Origin: Pseudomonas sp. PICF141
GTDB lineage: Bacteria; Pseudomonadota; Gammaproteobacteria; Pseudomonadales; Pseudomonadaceae
NCBI RefSeq assembly: GCF_002286815.1
Contig: NZ_MUNM01000040.1
Coordinates: 1 to 64,000 of the forward strand
Direction of reading: 5' to 3'
Length of the DNA: 64,000 nt
Position numbers and translations under genes: made by a program. Shown piece by piece: positions 9,381 to 18,114 of this stretch. Position 1 is the stretch's first letter, and each line of letters opens with the position of its first letter. Below the pieces are notes generated by a model, which saw only the letters and a list, made by a program, of their open reading frames with translations, did no database searches and was not told the origin of the DNA.

Positions 9381-10432
9381 TGCCCGCGCGCTTCGATACG
9401 CTGTTCGGCCGCCTGTTTGGCGTGCTGCTGCTGGCGATCATACTGGCGCACCTGTTGGCGTTCTTCTGGTTCAGGCATTACGGTCCACCGCGTCCCCCGC
9501 CTGCACCGTCGGCATTTTCCGAGCGCTTCGACGGACAACACCCATCACCGGCCCCGCGCTTCGGCAACCGGCCGCCACGGCCGTGGTTCGGCGGGCCGCT
9601 GGTACCACTGACTTTTCAATTTGTCTCGCTGATCATCGCCGCCTGGTACGGCGCCAAGCTGCTGACCCGTCCGATTCAACGCCTGAGCGACGCCGCCGAG
9701 CGCCTGAGTGAAAACCTCGACAGTCCACCGCTGGAGGAGTCGGGGCCACGGGAAGCGCGGCAAGCGGCGCATACCTTCAACCTGATGCAGAAGCGCATTC
9801 TTGAACAGGTGCAGCAGCGCTCGCGGATGCTTGGCGCCGTGTCCCATGACCTGCGCACGCCGCTGTCGCGGCTCAAGCTGCGGCTGGAACAGATCGATGA
9901 CGACAAGCTGCAAGGCCAGATGCGTCAGGACCTGGACGACATGATCGGCATGCTCGACTCCACCCTCACCTACCTGCACGAACAGCGCACCAGCGAGGCG
10001 CCCCAATGGATGGACGTGCAGGCACTGGTGGAATCCCTGAGCGAAAATGCCCAGGACCAGGGCGCCAACGTCCAGGCCAGCGGCCATTGCGCCCCGTTGC
10101 AAGTTCAGCCCATGGCCTTGCGCTCGTGCATCAACAATCTGCTGGACAACGCCCTGCGTTATGCCGGGGACGCGTTGATCACACTTGAGGACAGCCGTGA
10201 GGAATTGATCATTCGGGTCATCGACCATGGCCCCGGAATCGCGGCGGATAAACGTGAAGCGGTGTTCGAACCGTTTTTTCGCCTGGAAGGTTCACGTAAT
10301 CGCAACTCTGGCGGCGTCGGCCTGGGCATGACCATCGCTAGGGAAGCCGCGCAGCGGATGGGTGGGCAGTTGAGTCTGGAAGAAACTTCCGGTGGTGGTT
10401 TAACCGCCGTCATCCGCCTGCCCCGCCTCTAA
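9380..10432 (+). CDS. Sensor histidine kinase
   Basis: 350 residues. First membrane helix at about 9-31, a short periplasmic loop rich in Pro and Arg (about 32-75), second membrane helix at about 77-97, HAMP (LLTRPIQRLSDAAERLSENL), dimerisation/phosphoacceptor motif AVSHDLRTPLSRLK with the His, then an HATPase domain with the N box (INNLLDNALRYA), G1 box DHGPGI, F box EPFFRLEGSRNRN and G2 box GVGLGMTIA. The small periplasmic loop of this EnvZ-like kinase suggests sensing at or within the membrane. It is the second gene of the operon with the regulator at 8622. Confidence 0.93.
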   Translation: MPARFDTLFGRLFGVLLLAIILAHLLAFFWFRHYGPPRPPPAPSAFSERFDGQHPSPAPRFGNRPPRPWFGGPLVPLTFQFVSLIIAAWYGAKLLTRPIQRLSDAAERLSENLDSPPLEESGPREARQAAHTFNLMQKRILEQVQQRSRMLGAVSHDLRTPLSRLKLRLEQIDDDKLQGQMRQDLDDMIGMLDSTLTYLHEQRTSEAPQWMDVQALVESLSENAQDQGANVQASGHCAPLQVQPMALRSCINNLLDNALRYAGDALITLEDSREELIIRVIDHGPGIAADKREAVFEPFFRLEGSRNRNSGGVGLGMTIAREAAQRMGGQLSLEETSGGGLTAVIRLPRL

Positions 10433-10446
10433 GCCACAACGACTTC

Positions 10447-10540
10447 CCTGTGGGAGCGGGCTTGCCCGCGATAGCGGTCCGACAGCGAACATTGATGTTG
10501 AATAGGCTGGCCTCATCGCGGGCAAGCCCGCTCCCACAGG
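10447..10540. repeat. REP inverted pair, family A
   Basis: CTGTGGGAGCGGGCTTGCCC followed by its complement ending GCTCCCACAGG, with an AACATTGATGTTGAA centre very like the repeats at 7529 and 39305. It lies directly behind the histidine kinase gene. Confidence 0.92.
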
Positions 10541-10623
10541 ATCTGAGCCGGGCCAATATTTGTGTGTACTCATCGGTACAAACCCCACATACCCCCGACA
10601 ACTCACCCCTTGAGGCTGCATAA

Positions 10624-10794
10624 GCCGGTGCACTCACCGGCGACCTGCCACCGCACGATCAGGCACCGAGCACCGAACTGGCCGATGCGCTGATCAGAGC
10701 TGAAGCCCTGAACAAAATGATCGCCAACCTGAGCAAGCAGTACTCGCTCGACAACGTGGCGACCGTGGGCAAATACCTGAACGAGGCGACCTGA
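10624..10794 (+). pseudogene. C-terminal fragment of a small protein, no start codon
   Basis: An open frame follows an in-frame TAA at 10621 and encodes about 56 residues ending LSKQYSLDNVATVGKYLNEA plus Thr, stop TGA. Codon usage looks like normal Pseudomonas coding DNA, and the hydrophilic helical sequence (ELADALIRAEALNKMIANL) looks like real protein. There is no ATG, GTG or TTG in a sensible place; the first ATG would leave 25 residues. I read it as the truncated tail of a small gene, perhaps broken when the flanking repeats were inserted. Family not recognised. Confidence 0.4.
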
Positions 10795-10802
10795 GTCAAA
10801 AG

Positions 10803-10885
10803 CTTCGCGGGCAAGCCTCGCTCCTACTGATGTGCAGGGCACTGATGCCTCGTCCCCCCGTAGGAGCGAGGCTTGCCCGCGAAGA
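10803..10885. repeat. REP inverted pair, family A variant (GTAGGAGCGAGGCTTGCCC)
   Basis: CTTCGCGGGCAAGCCTCGCT at the left and AGCGAGGCTTGCCCGCGAAG at the right form a perfect 20-base inverted repeat around a centre of about 40 bases. The same variant recurs at 37809-37910. Confidence 0.92.
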
Positions 10886-10900
10886 GGCCTTAAGCCCCAA

Positions 10901-10944
10901 CAAAAAACCAGGGCCGGATATCTGAATCCGGGCCTGGCTTTTTT
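10901..10944 (+). terminator. Rho-independent terminator (bidirectional)
   Basis: CCAGGGCCGGA and TCCGGGCCTGG form an 11-base-pair stem with a short loop, followed by CTTTTTT on the plus strand; the minus strand reads TTTTTTG. No intact gene lies immediately upstream on the plus strand, so it may belong to the fragment at 10624-10794. Confidence 0.75.
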
Positions 10945-10968
10945 GCTTCAGCGGCACAGGGTTGGTAG

Positions 10969-11074
10969 ATCAAAAGATCGTAGGCTTCGGCAGCTCTTAC
11001 GCGCGATTGTGCTCAACCGCGATAGGGTGGTGAACACCGAATCTGTAGGAGCTGCCGAAGGCTGCGATCTGTTG
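10969..11074. repeat. Inverted repeat, family C (GTAGGAGCTGCCGAAGGCTGCGATC)
   Basis: GATCAAAAGATCGTAGGCTT with TCGGCAGCTC at the left; GTAGGAGCTGCCGAAGGCTG with CGATCTGTTG at the right. The arms have a few mismatches. The same family occurs at 19514 and 53312. Confidence 0.88.
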
Positions 11075-11096
11075 ACGTTCAAAACCCCAAACAACG

Positions 11097-11136
11097 AAAA
11101 GCCCGCCATTTCTTTCCAAAGAAATGGCGGGTTTTG
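11097..11136 (-). terminator. Terminator of the giant adhesin gene
   Basis: A perfect stem CCCGCCATTTCTTT/AAAGAAATGGCGGG with a 2-base loop is followed on the minus strand by CTTTTCG; the plus side has GTTTTG. It starts ten bases after the adhesin stop codon. Confidence 0.88.
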
Positions 11137-11146
11137 TACTTTCAGC

Positions 11147-14100
11147 TCACACCGTATCCACCTTCAACGAATGGTCATTGAGCATGCCGTTGATGATTGT
11201 CGCGGTATCGTGACCGCCAGCAATCACACCATCCGCTCCCGGTGTGACGCCGTAGTGGCTGGCCAGGTTCACGCCGGCAAGGTCGATGGTCTGGTTCGGC
11301 GTAGCACCGGCCATGGCGCTGACGTCGATGCTGGTGATGACCGATGCGCCGCTGCCGCTGACGGTGAAGTGCAGGTAGTCATCCAGCGATTGCGCGGTGC
11401 CGTTTTCCCCTTGCAGCAGTTGCGACAAATCGAGTTTGTCGGTGCCTGGAGTGAAGTCGGTAATGACGTCGTGGCCGCTGTTGCCTTTGAGCCACTGGAA
11501 GGTGTCGGCACCGCTGCCACCGGTGAGGGTGTTGTTGCCCAGGCCACCGATGAGGAAGTCGTCGCCATCCCTGCCGTTGAGCACATCGTCACCCAAGCCA
11601 CCGTTGATTCTGTTGCTGGTGTTGTCACCCATGAGGCTGTCGTTGAAGTTCGAACCGGTAAGGTTTTCGATGCCAGTCAAGGTGTCGGTGCCTGCGCCAA
11701 GGGTGTTTTGCGCGGTGAGCAGGTTCAGGTCGGCGGTGACCGCGGCAGTGGCGTGGGCGTAGCTCGCGGTGTCGTTGCCGGTGCCGCCGTCGAGCAGATC
11801 ATTGCCCGTGCCACTGAACAACAAGTCATTGCCGGCGCCACCGTGCATTTCGTTGTTGCCTCCACCTGCGGTGAGCACGTCATTGCCGTCGCCGGCATTG
11901 ATGACGTTGTTGCCCGCACCCGCCAGCAGTACGTCGTCACCTGAAGTGCCGGTCAGCGTATGGCCATCCTGATAGCTGATGGTCACATTGGCCGAGTCGC
12001 TGCCGCCGTGGTTGTCGTTGGCGGTGTAAGTGCCGTGGAAATCCGGCGTGCTGTCGTGGGCTCCGGCGTAGTTGACGGTCAGGGTCAACTGGTAGTTTTC
12101 CGCCCCCTTGCCGCTGTTGCCCGGACCACCGTCGTCGATGTTGATGATGTGGATCTGGTACGTGCCGTCCGCCGAAGCGGTGATGGTCTGGCCGTCGGCG
12201 ATGGCAATGAAAGCCCCGCCGTTGACCGAGTACTCCAGGGTGATGTGCCCGGCCGCCAGGTTGTGGTCCAGGTTAAGGGTTTCACCTTGCTTGAGGTTGA
12301 CGGTGATCTGATCCTCATCGTTAGTATTGTTGTTGCTGACCGCCCCCAATGCCCCGCTGACCACCAGCACCGCGGTCATGGCTGCCGTGTTGGCGACGAA
12401 TGCGCTACGGGCGATGGTCACTGCCTGGTTATTTCCGGTGAAACTGAAGTTCGGGTTGGTTCCGGTAAAGTCCCCGCCCCTGGTCAGCCAACCGGTATTG
12501 AAGGTGGTTGGCGAGGCCGTAAGCGCGTCACCATTGACGTCGCTGTCGTTGGCCAGCAGCAGTTCGCCCGGCAGCACAATGCTGCCCGACAGCACGTTGG
12601 TGATGACATGGTCATCGACCGCCACCGGCGGCGTGTTCGGAATCACGTTGATCACCAGCGTGGAGCTGGCCAGATCGCCGTCGTTGTCGCTGACGGTGAA
12701 GCCGATGTTTTCGGTGATCATCGCCGTCGTGGTTTTCTGCGAGAGGTAGGTGTACTCGCCAGTGTCGAGGTTCACCAGCAGCGTTCCGCTGTCATTGGTG
12801 GCAATGCTCAGGGTGTTATCGGCGGTGTTGAAGGTGCCATGGTTGGCGCCACCGCTGAAACTCAGCGCCCCCTGATTACTGTTGGCTTTCGGGTCATAGG
12901 TGTAGGTGGTGCCGTCAACCGTGAGGGATTTGATGAAGCCGCCATCGGCACCGAAAGTACCGCCCTCGCCCAGCAAGGAACCGGTAACCGGCGCACCTTG
13001 TACGGTGCCCGAAAGTACCGAGTCGAGTTGATTGAGATCGGTCACCAGCACCGCGTTGGTGTCGGTGTGCGTGCTGCCGTCATAGGCCACGGGATCGAGG
13101 CTGTCGTTACTGACGCCACTGCCCAGGCCGATGGCGTAGTTGTTGATGTCATTGGCGTCAAGGAAGGCTTTGAGCGCGGCCTCGTCCGTAGGGCCGATGT
13201 CGCCTTCGTTGGGTTTGCCATCGGAGAAGAAGTAGCCGACGTTCTGCGCCCCGGTGAGTTTGCCGGGGGTGTTGAACGCGGTTTGCATGGCGGCCACGGC
13301 GGCGTCGTAGTTGGTGCCGCCGCCCTCCGTCAGCGTCGCGATGATCAACTTGGCGGTCGCCACATCGACCCACACCGAAGTCTGTTCCGTGGCGCTGCTG
13401 CTGAAGGTGACGATCTGCACTTTCACATCACCCAGATCGTCGTATTTGTCGAGCAATGTGCTGATTGCCTGCTTGGCCAGGTCCAGTCGCGACAGCCCCG
13501 ATACGCCGGAAGGGTCGACCATGCTCCCGGACACATCGATCACCAACAGCACGTTGGAATCGATCTGCACCGCAGGCACCGAACGGTCGGAGGCGACGGC
13601 GTTGGGCACGTCATCGACGATGCTGACCACAAGGGTGCCGGTGGTGCTGTTGCCCACGGCATCAGTGGCGGTGTAGGTGAAGCTTTCGTTCAGGGTGTTC
13701 GCCCCGTCATTGGCGTTGGGCGAAGTTTTCGGCGCCGAGGTCAGGGTGTAGGTGTAGCTGCCGTCGGGGTTGAGCAGGATTTGCCCGTAAGTTCCGGTGG
13801 CGCTGCCGACCAGGCTATAAGTGATCGCGCCACTGGCGCCAGTGACTGCACCGACCAGCGTACCGGAGCCGGTTTCACCGGTGTTGCCGGGTTCGCTGCC
13901 AGTGGCCGTGCCCGCTGCCAGGTCCTGGCCGTTCTGGGTCAAGTCCAGGGCTTTTTCGTAGACCGTCACGTCAGTATCGGTGTCTGTTACGAGGCAGTTG
14001 TTGTGGACATCGATGGTGATCGTGGTGGTGCTTTCATCGCCATCGGCATCGCGCACGGTGTAGGTAAACACATCCGTGGCACCCGGTTCGCCGACCGAGT

Positions 14101-17100
14101 TCGGGTGGCTGTGGTACACGGCATTGCCGTTGGCATTCAGCGTCAGGTAGCCGTAGGTGCCATTGATTTGCGTGTTCAAACCGCCGACGGCCGAGGTCGA
14201 AGTGTCGCTGCCGGCGCGCACGCCGACCACGGCACCTCCCACGGCCGGGCCGTCAGCACCGAGCACATCGTTGTGCAACACGTTGCCGCTGACCGTACCG
14301 CCCTCTACCACCGCGACTGAATCGCAGTAAGCAGTCGGCACGTCATCGACGATGGTGATCACGATGGTACTGGTGACGCTGTTGCCTAGAGAATCGGTGG
14401 CCTGATAGGTGAAGCTTTCGCTCAGGGTATTCGGTCCGTCGTTGGCATGGGGCGTGGTCGCGGGTGCGGACGTCAGGGTGTAGGTGTAGCTGCCATCCGG
14501 GTTGAGCAGGAGTTGCCCGTAGGTGCCGGTGGCGCTGCCGACCAGGGTGTAAGTGATGGTGCCAGTAGCACCAGTGATGGAGCCGGCCAGTGTGCCGGAA
14601 GCGGTTTCACCGGTATTGCCGGGATCGCTGCCGGTGACGCTACCCGCCGCCAGATCCTGGCCATCCTTGATCAAATCCAGCGCTTTTTCGTGCACCGTTA
14701 CGTCGTTATCGGGGACCACAACCAGGGAGCAGTTGGCCACGTCGATGGTAATGGTCGTGGTGCTTTCATCGCCGTCGGCATCACGTACGGTGTAGGTAAA
14801 CACATCCGTGGCGCCCGCCTCGCCGACCGAGTTGGGGTGGCTGTGGTACACGGCATTGCCGTTGGCATCCAGCGTCAGGTAGCCATAGGTGCCGTTGATT
14901 TGCGTGTTCAAGCCGCCAATGGCCGAAGTCGAGGTGTCGCTGCCGGCGCGCACGCCAACCACCGCACCACTGAGTGCCGGGCCGTCGGCGCCACCAACGT
15001 CATTGTTCAGCACGTTGCCCGAGGCCGTTGCGCCTTCGGCCAGGGTGGCGAAATCAGGATTGGCTGTGGGCAAGTCATCGATGATGTTGACGTTGATCTG
15101 ACCCAATGCCGTGCTGCCATCGACGTCGATGGCAACAACGTCGAGGTTCTCGGTGAGGCTGTTGGTGCCGTCCGCGTTCGGATGGGTTTCGTTATCCGTC
15201 AGGGTGTAGCTGTAACTGACCACGCCAGTGGTGCTGTTGAAACCGCTGATGGTCAGCGTATTGCCGAGCGCGGTGACAACCGATTGCGGGAAGCCTGCGG
15301 CCACGCCACCGCTGACCACCGCGATGCCGCCCACGGTCAGGGTTTGCAAACCGTCGGGGGCGGTGACGGTGAAGGTGCCGCTTTGGGTCAGGGCGGGTGT
15401 GTTGGGGCTGGTGCCGTCGCTGAGGTTTTGCTCATGAACGTTGAGTTCGCCGCCGTTGACGTTCAGGCCCTCGAGGGTCACTGGGTCATCGTTGTCATGG
15501 ATGTTCAGCACCAGCGTCGCAGTGCTGGTATCGCCATCGGAATCGGTAAGGGTGTAGACGAAATTTTCGGTTCCGTTGCCACCACCGTTCAGGGCTTTGA
15601 AGTCGGCATCGCTGGTGTTCAAGGTATAGGTGTAGGTGCCGTTGGCATTGAGTACCAAGGTGCCGTAAGTCCCGTTGAACGTGCCGCCGATGACCGGTCC
15701 GCTGTCGGGGCCGGTGGCAATGCGATCGGCACCCTGGATGTCATTGGGCAGCACGCTGCCGGTTAACGTCAGCAGGGTTTCCGAAGCGCTGTTGGCATTA
15801 CTGTCGTCCACGGCTTGCGGCACGTCATCGACGATGTTCACATCGAGAATGCCGTGGGCCGTGGTGCCATTGTCGTCCACCAGGGTGACCGCAAATTGCC
15901 CGGCGACCCTGTCGGCGCCACTGGCATCCGGGTGAACGTCGTTAGCGTTAAGGGTGTAGCTATAAGTGATCACGCCGGTCGCACGATCAAACCCGATGAT
16001 AGTCAGCGTATTGCCGAGCGGCGTGACGAACGATTGCGGGAAGTCTGCAGACAGCCCGCCAAGTACCACGTTGATGGCGCCTACGTGAAGGCTTTGCACG
16101 CCGTCTGGCGCCGTGATGGTGAACGTGCCGCTCCGGGTCAGCGCCGGTGCATCGGGGTCACTGCCGTCAGCGAGGTTTTTCTCGTAAACAGTCAACTCGC
16201 CGCCTTCGGCATTCAGCCCACCGATGATCACCGGGTCATCGGCGTTGTGAATCTCCAGCACCAGGTTCGCGGTGCTGGTGTCGCCATCGGCATCCGTCAG
16301 GGTGTAGATGAAGGTTTCCGTAGCGCTGCCGCCACCGTTCAGCGCTTTGAAGTCGGCGTCGCTGGTGTTCAAGGTGTAGGTGTACGTGCCGTTGGGGTTG
16401 AGCACCAGGGTGCCGTAGGTCCCGTGGAACGTGCCGCCAATAATTGGCCCGCTGTCAGTGCCCGTGGCGATGCGGTCGGCGCCCTGGAAGTCGTTGGGCA
16501 GCACATTGCCGGTCAGGGTCAGCAAGGTTTCCGAGGCGGTATTGGCGTTGGTGTCGTCAATGGCTTTGGGCACATCGTCCGTAATGTTGACGTCCAGCGA
16601 ACCGGTGGCGGTATCGCCGTTGCTGTCACTTGCGACCACGGTGAACTGTTCACTGAGGTTGTTGGCGCCATCGCCCGCCGAGTGGGTTTCGTTGCCCACG
16701 AGTGTGTAGCTGTAACTCACTACGCCAGTGGCCGGGTTGTAGCCGGTAATCGTCAGGGTGTTACCCAGTTGAGTGGTGATCGATTGTGGAAAACCGGCGG
16801 GCACCCCGCCACTGATCACGTTGATCCCACCGATGTTCAGGCTGGTCAGCCCGTCAGCGGCAATGATTGTGAAGGTGCCGTGTTGAATCAGCGCGCCGGG
16901 GTTGCTGGCCGAACCGTCCGCCAGGTGGGCTTCATTGAGGGTCAGTTCCCCCTCCGCCGCCGACAGGCCGATAAGGGTGACCGGGTTATTCGGTGCATCG
17001 CCGCTATCGCCGTTGTCTGGATCGGTATCCCGGCGTTCCAGGAGAAATTCGGGAATACCGTTGAAGCCCGCGGTGGGAAAACCAACCGTGGGATCGACCC

Positions 17101-17524
17101 GGCCAGCCACTTCTTCCAGCAACACAAAAGTGTGACCGCCGCCCAATCCACCTGGCGCGCCCGAGCCCGGCCCGGCGGCGGTGGCTTCACCGGTCTGCGT
17201 CGGGTCGGCACCGGCGGCAATGGCTTTTTGCAGCTGCTCGACATCGGTCAATTGCGCCTGGCTCGGCGTCACCGCATCGGCGGTCTCCACGTGCGGAACC
17301 TGATGCGCCAGTAATCGGGACGTCATCTGCAAGCTGCTGTCACGCCCCAGGGTCAGTTCCTGGCCATTTTTCAACTGCACCGCCACCGCGCCTTCGGCCC
17401 CGGTGACCAGTTGCTCGCCGGCAAACAGCCGATCGCCCTCGACCAGGCTGCGCCGGGTGCCATCACCCGCCACTGCATACACCTGACCGATGACTTTACT
17501 GACGATACCGATGAGCGTTGCCAT
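11147..17524 (-). CDS. Giant retention-module RTX adhesin (LapA/MapA type) with vWA domain
   Basis: 2125-residue surface adhesin. The N-terminal retention module (IGIVSKVIGQVYAVAGDGTR, about 5-90) is followed by TAAG at 115-118, the kind of site cut by the periplasmic protease LapG, then a GGGHTFVLLEEVAGRV stretch as in LapA. In that model the module plugs the outer-membrane porin and holds the protein on the cell until LapG cuts it, under LapD/c-di-GMP control. Next come about ten tandem Ig/cadherin-like domains in near-identical blocks, then a vWA domain with MIDAS motif DVSGSM, then RTX nonapeptides (GGAGNDLLF, GGTGNDTAS, GGLGDDVLN) and a C-terminal type I secretion signal. The start at 17524 follows GGAGG by 8 bases. 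It diverges from the secretion genes at 18115-23374. At this size it is nearer MapA than the roughly 5000-residue LapA. No lapD or lapG is in the window. Confidence 0.94.
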   Translation of the reverse strand: MATLIGIVSKVIGQVYAVAGDGTRRSLVEGDRLFAGEQLVTGAEGAVAVQLKNGQELTLGRDSSLQMTSRLLAHQVPHVETADAVTPSQAQLTDVEQLQKAIAAGADPTQTGEATAAGPGSGAPGGLGGGHTFVLLEEVAGRVDPTVGFPTAGFNGIPEFLLERRDTDPDNGDSGDAPNNPVTLIGLSAAEGELTLNEAHLADGSASNPGALIQHGTFTIIAADGLTSLNIGGINVISGGVPAGFPQSITTQLGNTLTITGYNPATGVVSYSYTLVGNETHSAGDGANNLSEQFTVVASDSNGDTATGSLDVNITDDVPKAIDDTNANTASETLLTLTGNVLPNDFQGADRIATGTDSGPIIGGTFHGTYGTLVLNPNGTYTYTLNTSDADFKALNGGGSATETFIYTLTDADGDTSTANLVLEIHNADDPVIIGGLNAEGGELTVYEKNLADGSDPDAPALTRSGTFTITAPDGVQSLHVGAINVVLGGLSADFPQSFVTPLGNTLTIIGFDRATGVITYSYTLNANDVHPDASGADRVAGQFAVTLVDDNGTTAHGILDVNIVDDVPQAVDDSNANSASETLLTLTGSVLPNDIQGADRIATGPDSGPVIGGTFNGTYGTLVLNANGTYTYTLNTSDADFKALNGGGNGTENFVYTLTDSDGDTSTATLVLNIHDNDDPVTLEGLNVNGGELNVHEQNLSDGTSPNTPALTQSGTFTVTAPDGLQTLTVGGIAVVSGGVAAGFPQSVVTALGNTLTISGFNSTTGVVSYSYTLTDNETHPNADGTNSLTENLDVVAIDVDGSTALGQINVNIIDDLPTANPDFATLAEGATASGNVLNNDVGGADGPALSGAVVGVRAGSDTSTSAIGGLNTQINGTYGYLTLDANGNAVYHSHPNSVGEAGATDVFTYTVRDADGDESTTTITIDVANCSLVVVPDNDVTVHEKALDLIKDGQDLAAGSVTGSDPGNTGETASGTLAGSITGATGTITYTLVGSATGTYGQLLLNPDGSYTYTLTSAPATTPHANDGPNTLSESFTYQATDSLGNSVTSTIVITIVDDVPTAYCDSVAVVEGGTVSGNVLHNDVLGADGPAVGGAVVGVRAGSDTSTSAVGGLNTQINGTYGYLTLNANGNAVYHSHPNSVGEPGATDVFTYTVRDADGDESTTTITIDVHNNCLVTDTDTDVTVYEKALDLTQNGQDLAAGTATGSEPGNTGETGSGTLVGAVTGASGAITYSLVGSATGTYGQILLNPDGSYTYTLTSAPKTSPNANDGANTLNESFTYTATDAVGNSTTGTLVVSIVDDVPNAVASDRSVPAVQIDSNVLLVIDVSGSMVDPSGVSGLSRLDLAKQAISTLLDKYDDLGDVKVQIVTFSSSATEQTSVWVDVATAKLIIATLTEGGGTNYDAAVAAMQTAFNTPGKLTGAQNVGYFFSDGKPNEGDIGPTDEAALKAFLDANDINNYAIGLGSGVSNDSLDPVAYDGSTHTDTNAVLVTDLNQLDSVLSGTVQGAPVTGSLLGEGGTFGADGGFIKSLTVDGTTYTYDPKANSNQGALSFSGGANHGTFNTADNTLSIATNDSGTLLVNLDTGEYTYLSQKTTTAMITENIGFTVSDNDGDLASSTLVINVIPNTPPVAVDDHVITNVLSGSIVLPGELLLANDSDVNGDALTASPTTFNTGWLTRGGDFTGTNPNFSFTGNNQAVTIARSAFVANTAAMTAVLVVSGALGAVSNNNTNDEDQITVNLKQGETLNLDHNLAAGHITLEYSVNGGAFIAIADGQTITASADGTYQIHIINIDDGGPGNSGKGAENYQLTLTVNYAGAHDSTPDFHGTYTANDNHGGSDSANVTISYQDGHTLTGTSGDDVLLAGAGNNVINAGDGNDVLTAGGGNNEMHGGAGNDLLFSGTGNDLLDGGTGNDTASYAHATAAVTADLNLLTAQNTLGAGTDTLTGIENLTGSNFNDSLMGDNTSNRINGGLGDDVLNGRDGDDFLIGGLGNNTLTGGSGADTFQWLKGNSGHDVITDFTPGTDKLDLSQLLQGENGTAQSLDDYLHFTVSGSGASVITSIDVSAMAGATPNQTIDLAGVNLASHYGVTPGADGVIAGGHDTATIINGMLNDHSLKVDTV

Positions 17525-18114
17525 GTGCATTTCCTCCGCTGCCAACTGCTGTCGGCATCCTGTTTGCGCGAAGAACGTGCCCATGGTTCAAGCAGGTTGG
17601 CCTGATGGATCGTTTGCCGAGAAGCGTTTACCTGACGTAAACCACTGCCTCCCGACACTTTCGCCAGGCGTGTCGCTCGCAAGGGGAATTTCTGGATCGG
17701 GATAAAACCCTCTGCAATCAACGGCATCGGGATCCACTTCCAAAGTAACCGCCCTGCCAACGATGCGTAACGGTTTTGAATCACTCGAGTGACAAAAAAT
17801 TGTCGCCTTCAAACCGTCTCGCCTTCCTCCCCTCCAGCACTTCTTCGCTCTGTGTCGAAAAGTGGATTGAACATTCCTCAAGCCCTTCGATGCTCTTCAG
17901 AGCTCATAAACAAAGGCTTTCGCATTGAACAATGTGCTGGATTTTTCAGGGCGCATAAGTTTTTTTCCGCATAAGCCTTATGAGAAATCCTTCTTAGCTT
18001 CGCGTCAGGATGTTCTTAGCTCTGTTGTAACAAGCGTGAGACGGTCTCACTTAAAAATAACGTCAAATATTTGGCAACCAGCGAAGTACCATCAGGAATC
18101 AGGGAGAGGCATTC
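17525..18114. other. Divergent control region between adhesin and secretion genes
   Basis: 590 bases without a credible gene. It is more AT-rich toward the right end (17925-18080) and holds a 15-base palindrome at 18036-18050 and two copies of TTCTTAGCT (about 17991 and 18013). It must carry promoters for both directions. No clear sigma-70 pair could be assigned. Confidence 0.6.
18036..18050. promoter_or_regulatory. 15-base inverted repeat, possible operator
   Basis: GTGAGACGGTCTCAC is a perfect 7-base inverted repeat around one central base, 64 bases before the TolC-like start codon. There is no T tract, so it is not a terminator. Its position suits a transcription factor controlling the secretion genes, and possibly the adhesin. 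Confidence 0.4.

Noticed and set aside
1510..10885. Repeated palindromes considered as CRISPR arrays
   Set aside because: Repeats are isolated inverted pairs with long stems, not regularly spaced direct repeats with unique spacers; no cas genes.
11960..14320. Long open frame of 786 codons on the plus strand
   Set aside because: It lies wholly antisense to the giant adhesin; its composition mirrors the repeats of that gene and no protein family is visible.
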